Notes under the pieces: model-generated
The model's database searches: none
What the model was told of the DNA's origin: nothing
Seen by the model: only the letters and a program-made list of their open reading frames with translations
NCBI GenBank assembly: GCA_964531325.1
Contig: CAZHCW010000019.1
Location: forward strand, 6,558 to 70,557
DNA length: 64,000 nt
Direction of reading: 5' to 3'
Origin: UTCHB3 sp964531325
GTDB lineage: Bacteria > Bacteroidota > Ignavibacteria > Ignavibacteriales > Ignavibacteriaceae
Program-made: the position numbers and the translations under genes
Shown here: positions 61,831-64,000 of the stretch, in pieces
Layout: every line of letters starts with the position of its first letter
How positions within the stretch are numbered: the first letter of the stretch is position 1

Positions 61831-63298
61831 AATGCTCCTTGGTAAAATTGAAATCGACCTTCGTCGGGTATTCCCCGGAAAAACAAGCCGTACAATAATC
61901 ATCCGGGTTATCTTCCTTCACAGCTTCTTGCAAGTCAGCTATAGTTAGATAACTTAGTGAATCCACTCCAATATAATCTTTGATGGCGTCAACATCACCA
62001 TTCATTTTAAAAGCAATCAATTCTTCTTTTGAAGGAAAATCCATACCATAATAACATGAGTGCATAATTGGAGGGGATGAAATTCTGAAATGAATCTCTT
62101 TGGGACCCGCTTCTCTTATCAGATTGATCAACTGTTTTGAAGTTGTTCCTCTAACGATTGAATCATCCACCACAACCACTATTTTGTCTTTTAATACACC
62201 TTTTACGGGATTAAACTTTATTTTTACTCTCATTTCACGGTTTTCCTGCCCCGGTTCAATAAAAGTTCGTCCGATATAGTGGCTTCTTAGAAGTCCAATC
62301 TCAAATCTTGCATCCACACCCATTTTTTCAAGTTCTCTTGCATATCCAAGGGCAGCTGTGTTTGAACTGTCGGGCACACTCATTACAATAACTTTTTCGT
62401 CGGGATTAACGGGAAAAACAGGATACCTTCTTGCGAGTATTTTCCCAAGTCGTCTTCTGATTTTATCAACATAATGTCCGAATATCATGCTGTCAGGGCG
62501 TGAAAAATAGATATATTCAAATATACACTGTTTTCTTTCACCATTTTTCCCTTCGAGAGCTCTGGATTCGAGTTCATTATCATCTGCTATCAAAGGGATA
62601 ACAACCACTTCACCCGGTTCAATATCTCTGATATATTGTGCGGAAATAATATCAAAAGCACAGGTTTCAGATGCAACAACAAAAGAGTCTCCCAATTTCC
62701 CTAAACATAATGGTCTGAATCCCAGTTTGTCTCTGGCAGCCACCAGATAGTTGTCTGTTAAAATAACAACAGAAAAAGCACCTTCGAGATAGTTTAGTGC
62801 TTCAACAATCTGATCAATTTGGCTTTCTTTTTTACTTTTTGCAATTAAATGGAGAATTACTTCGGTATCGGAGGTTGTTTGAAAAATCGATCCCTCTCCT
62901 TCAAGCCATTTACGAAGTTTTGTATCGTTTGTTAAATTACCATTATGTGCAACCGCGAGATTGCCTGAATGATAATTGACAATAAATGGTTGAATGTTTT
63001 TCCGGGAATTGGAAGAACCTGTGGTGGAATAACGATTGTGACCAATTGCAGAATCTCCCTTGAGCTGGGGCTGCCAATCATCAAAATCATCAAAAACTTC
63101 GGAGACCAGTCCCTCGCCCTTAATTATTCTGAACACATCCTTACCATTCTCCAGATCGTGAGTAACCATACCTGAAGCTTCCTGTCCACGGTGTTGAAGT
63201 GCATGTAACCCGTAATACGACATCATAGCGGCATTTTTGTGATTTGAAATTCCAAAAATTCCGCAAAAACATTTGGTTCTGCTTATAGTTATTTCCAT
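61820..63298 (-). CDS. purF: Amidophosphoribosyltransferase, Fe-S type with propeptide
   Basis: First step of purine synthesis: PRPP plus glutamine to phosphoribosylamine. 492 aa from ATG 63298. An 11-residue propeptide (MEITISRTKCF) precedes the Ntn nucleophile Cys of CGIFGISNH, as in Bacillus-type enzymes. The PRPP loop is VVVDDSIVRGTTSKQ. Cysteines in KQCIFEYIYF, PPIMHSCYYGMD and YCTACFSGE match the four ligands of the 4Fe-4S cluster, so oxygen-sensitive stability is expected. A partial promoter (TTTT-N19-TAAATTTG, 63324-63354) lies upstream. First gene of the minus-strand run to M16. Confidence 0.95.
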   Translation of the reverse strand: MEITISRTKCFCGIFGISNHKNAAMMSYYGLHALQHRGQEASGMVTHDLENGKDVFRIIKGEGLVSEVFDDFDDWQPQLKGDSAIGHNRYSTTGSSNSRKNIQPFIVNYHSGNLAVAHNGNLTNDTKLRKWLEGEGSIFQTTSDTEVILHLIAKSKKESQIDQIVEALNYLEGAFSVVILTDNYLVAARDKLGFRPLCLGKLGDSFVVASETCAFDIISAQYIRDIEPGEVVVIPLIADDNELESRALEGKNGERKQCIFEYIYFSRPDSMIFGHYVDKIRRRLGKILARRYPVFPVNPDEKVIVMSVPDSSNTAALGYARELEKMGVDARFEIGLLRSHYIGRTFIEPGQENREMRVKIKFNPVKGVLKDKIVVVVDDSIVRGTTSKQLINLIREAGPKEIHFRISSPPIMHSCYYGMDFPSKEELIAFKMNGDVDAIKDYIGVDSLSYLTIADLQEAVKEDNPDDYCTACFSGEYPTKVDFNFTKEHYEV

Positions 63299-63323
63299 CA
63301 AAGTAAAATTTATTAGGGGATAA

Positions 63324-63354
63324 CAAATTTATTAAATAAGAAGAAGGAATAAAA
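63324..63354 (-). promoter_or_regulatory. Possible Bacteroidota-type promoter of purF
   Basis: Minus strand TTTT (63351-63354), 19 bp, TAAATTTG (63324-63331). The -7 box matches; the -33 box differs at one base. It lies 26 bp upstream of the purF start. Confidence 0.4.
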
Positions 63355-63415
63355 GGTAAAATGATAAGGCTGGTTGATGTATGTGAATCAAATCCAGTTT
63401 AAACAAAGAATAGAA

Positions 63416-63492
63416 TGGTCGGAACGGCGGGATTTGAACCCGCGACCCCTACTACCCCAAAGTAGTGCGCTACCGGGCTGCGCTACGTTCCG
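63416..63492 (-). tRNA. tRNA-Pro (anticodon TGG)
   Basis: Reverse complement begins CGGAACG and pairs with CGTTCCG. D-arm AGCGCAGCCCGGTAGCGC, anticodon stem ACTAC/GTAGT with loop TTTGGGG (anticodon TGG), T-arm CGCGGGTTCAAATCCCGCC and encoded CCA (TGG at 63416-63418). 77 nt. The 5' end is 4 bp downstream of the merR stop, so the two are probably one transcript processed by RNase P. Confidence 0.95.
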
Positions 63493-63496
63493 AACA

Positions 63497-63931
63497 TTAA
63501 AGTTTTGACTTTAGGATTTCCAAAAAAGTTTTTATTTCAACAAGATCTTTATAAAGTTCTGATCTCTCTTCGGTCACTTCTTTTTCAGTTTCCAAATCAA
63601 GATTAAGATTCTCTTCCGAAAGTTCATCATCGGCAGTCTGAATTTCTTCTCTGTTTATATCTTCCAGAGCAGGAATCTTACCTTTATACTGGTCGATTAA
63701 TACTTTTTTGGCACCTTCAATGGTATATTTCTGGTCACGCAACAGACTTTTAATAAAGAGTATAAGTTCTATCTCTTTATTGGTATATATTCTGTTGCCG
63801 GCCCTGTTTTTTTGTGGCCTGAGTTGCTCAAAAACATTTTCCCAGAAACGAAGAACATATTGCTCAACTTCTGTGATTTTACTTACTTCACTAATGGAGT
63901 AGTAAAGTTTCTTAATGTTAAAATCTTTCAT
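63497..63931 (-). CDS. MerR-family transcriptional regulator
   Basis: DNA-binding protein, 144 aa. The N-terminal winged helix-turn-helix fits MerR (YYSISEVSKITEVEQYVLRFWENVF, then NRAGNRIYTNKEIELILFIKSLLRDQKYTIEGAKKVLI). The C-terminal part is acidic and helical without Cys-rich metal sites. This architecture is frequent in Bacteroidota next to housekeeping genes; ligand and targets unknown. It is preceded by a good promoter (63955-63985) and followed at once by tRNA-Pro. Confidence 0.85.
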   Translation of the reverse strand: MKDFNIKKLYYSISEVSKITEVEQYVLRFWENVFEQLRPQKNRAGNRIYTNKEIELILFIKSLLRDQKYTIEGAKKVLIDQYKGKIPALEDINREEIQTADDELSEENLNLDLETEKEVTEERSELYKDLVEIKTFLEILKSKL

Positions 63932-63954
63932 CAGAACCGTAAAAATTTAGACTA

Positions 63955-63985
63955 CAAATGTATGAAATAAGTTAAACTCTGCAAA
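63955..63985 (-). promoter_or_regulatory. Bacteroidota-type promoter for merR/tRNA-Pro
   Basis: Minus strand TTTG (63982-63985), 19 bp, TACATTTG (63955-63962), a full match to the -33/-7 consensus and identical in spacing to the tRNA-Arg promoter at 3265-3295. It lies 23 bp upstream of the merR ATG. Confidence 0.72.
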
Positions 63986-64000
63986 GTAGAGCCACTCGTT

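Noticed and set aside
1..64000. A hidden defence or secondary-metabolite system
   Set aside because: Nearly all genes were identified as housekeeping, envelope or secreted types; the few unknown genes are single and not grouped as a system.

Overview
The window is a gene-dense, AT-rich bacterial chromosome segment of roughly 50 protein genes and two tRNA genes. I see no rRNA, insertion sequence, prophage or CRISPR array. It points to the phylum Bacteroidota in the broad sense, most likely Ignavibacteria. The evidence is: four secreted proteins with Por/type IX secretion C-terminal modules, two of them of the NYPNPFNPST type; a YbeY with Asp at the third zinc-ligand position; an HPr kinase gene beside a hibernation factor and a Xer recombinase; a PPi-type phosphofructokinase; and promoters of the TTTG-N19-TAnnTTTG type before tRNA-Arg and a merR gene. 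The lineage call is inference from gene content, not phylogeny.

Layout. 1-5000: truncated ftsE (+), adk and tadA (-), a 0.5 kb repeat-bearing intergenic stretch, a stand-alone methyltransferase (+), then tRNA-Arg(ACG), coaX and birA (-). 5003-7317: solitary dnaK followed by a terminator and a second repeat-bearing gap. 7318-20367: a long closely packed + strand run: UvrD-like helicase, secreted GHL10-type glycosidase, PPi-type PFK, SDR, ExbB-ExbD-ExbD, YqeY, CvpA, MutS2, biotin carboxylase and biotin carrier. 20396-27199: an envelope/secretion block: FadL-like porin, SGNH lipoprotein, SPOR lipoprotein and two T9SS cargo proteins. 27302-33048: ssb, CorC-like CBS membrane protein, a small anchored protein, MlaD/MCE protein, gamma-glutamyltransferase, acpS, HNH protein. 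33062-42399: trpS, scpA, scpB, rluB-type synthase, dacB, lysS, DUF2279-like protein, glycosyltransferase, CtpA. 42412-51986: gamma carbonic anhydrase-like, ybeY, xer, hpf, hprK, M23 peptidase, DUF2795-like, holB, thiolase, 3-hydroxyacyl-CoA dehydrogenase, ClC-CBS channel. 52196-63931 (all -): merR, tRNA-Pro(TGG), then a seven-gene run of purF, giant S8 protease, pgsA, ftsY, lipid kinase, small membrane protein and M16 protease.

Functionally most genes are housekeeping: chromosome segregation, tRNA charging and editing, secretion, lipid and cofactor synthesis. They are mixed with envelope and secreted proteins in overlapping transcription units. Thiolase plus 3-hydroxyacyl-CoA dehydrogenase, and biotin carboxylase plus carrier, indicate acyl-CoA metabolism. 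No defence system or obvious mobile cassette is present.

The points most worth following are regulatory or oddities: a near-consensus sigma-54 promoter and a perfect inverted repeat before dnaK; two genes (HNH protein, ClC channel) whose coding signal extends upstream of any ATG/GTG/TTG; a PBP4 with KPG in place of KTG; a G9 tract in a DUF2279 gene; and intergenic repeats at about 1.9-2.2 kb and 7.0-7.2 kb.
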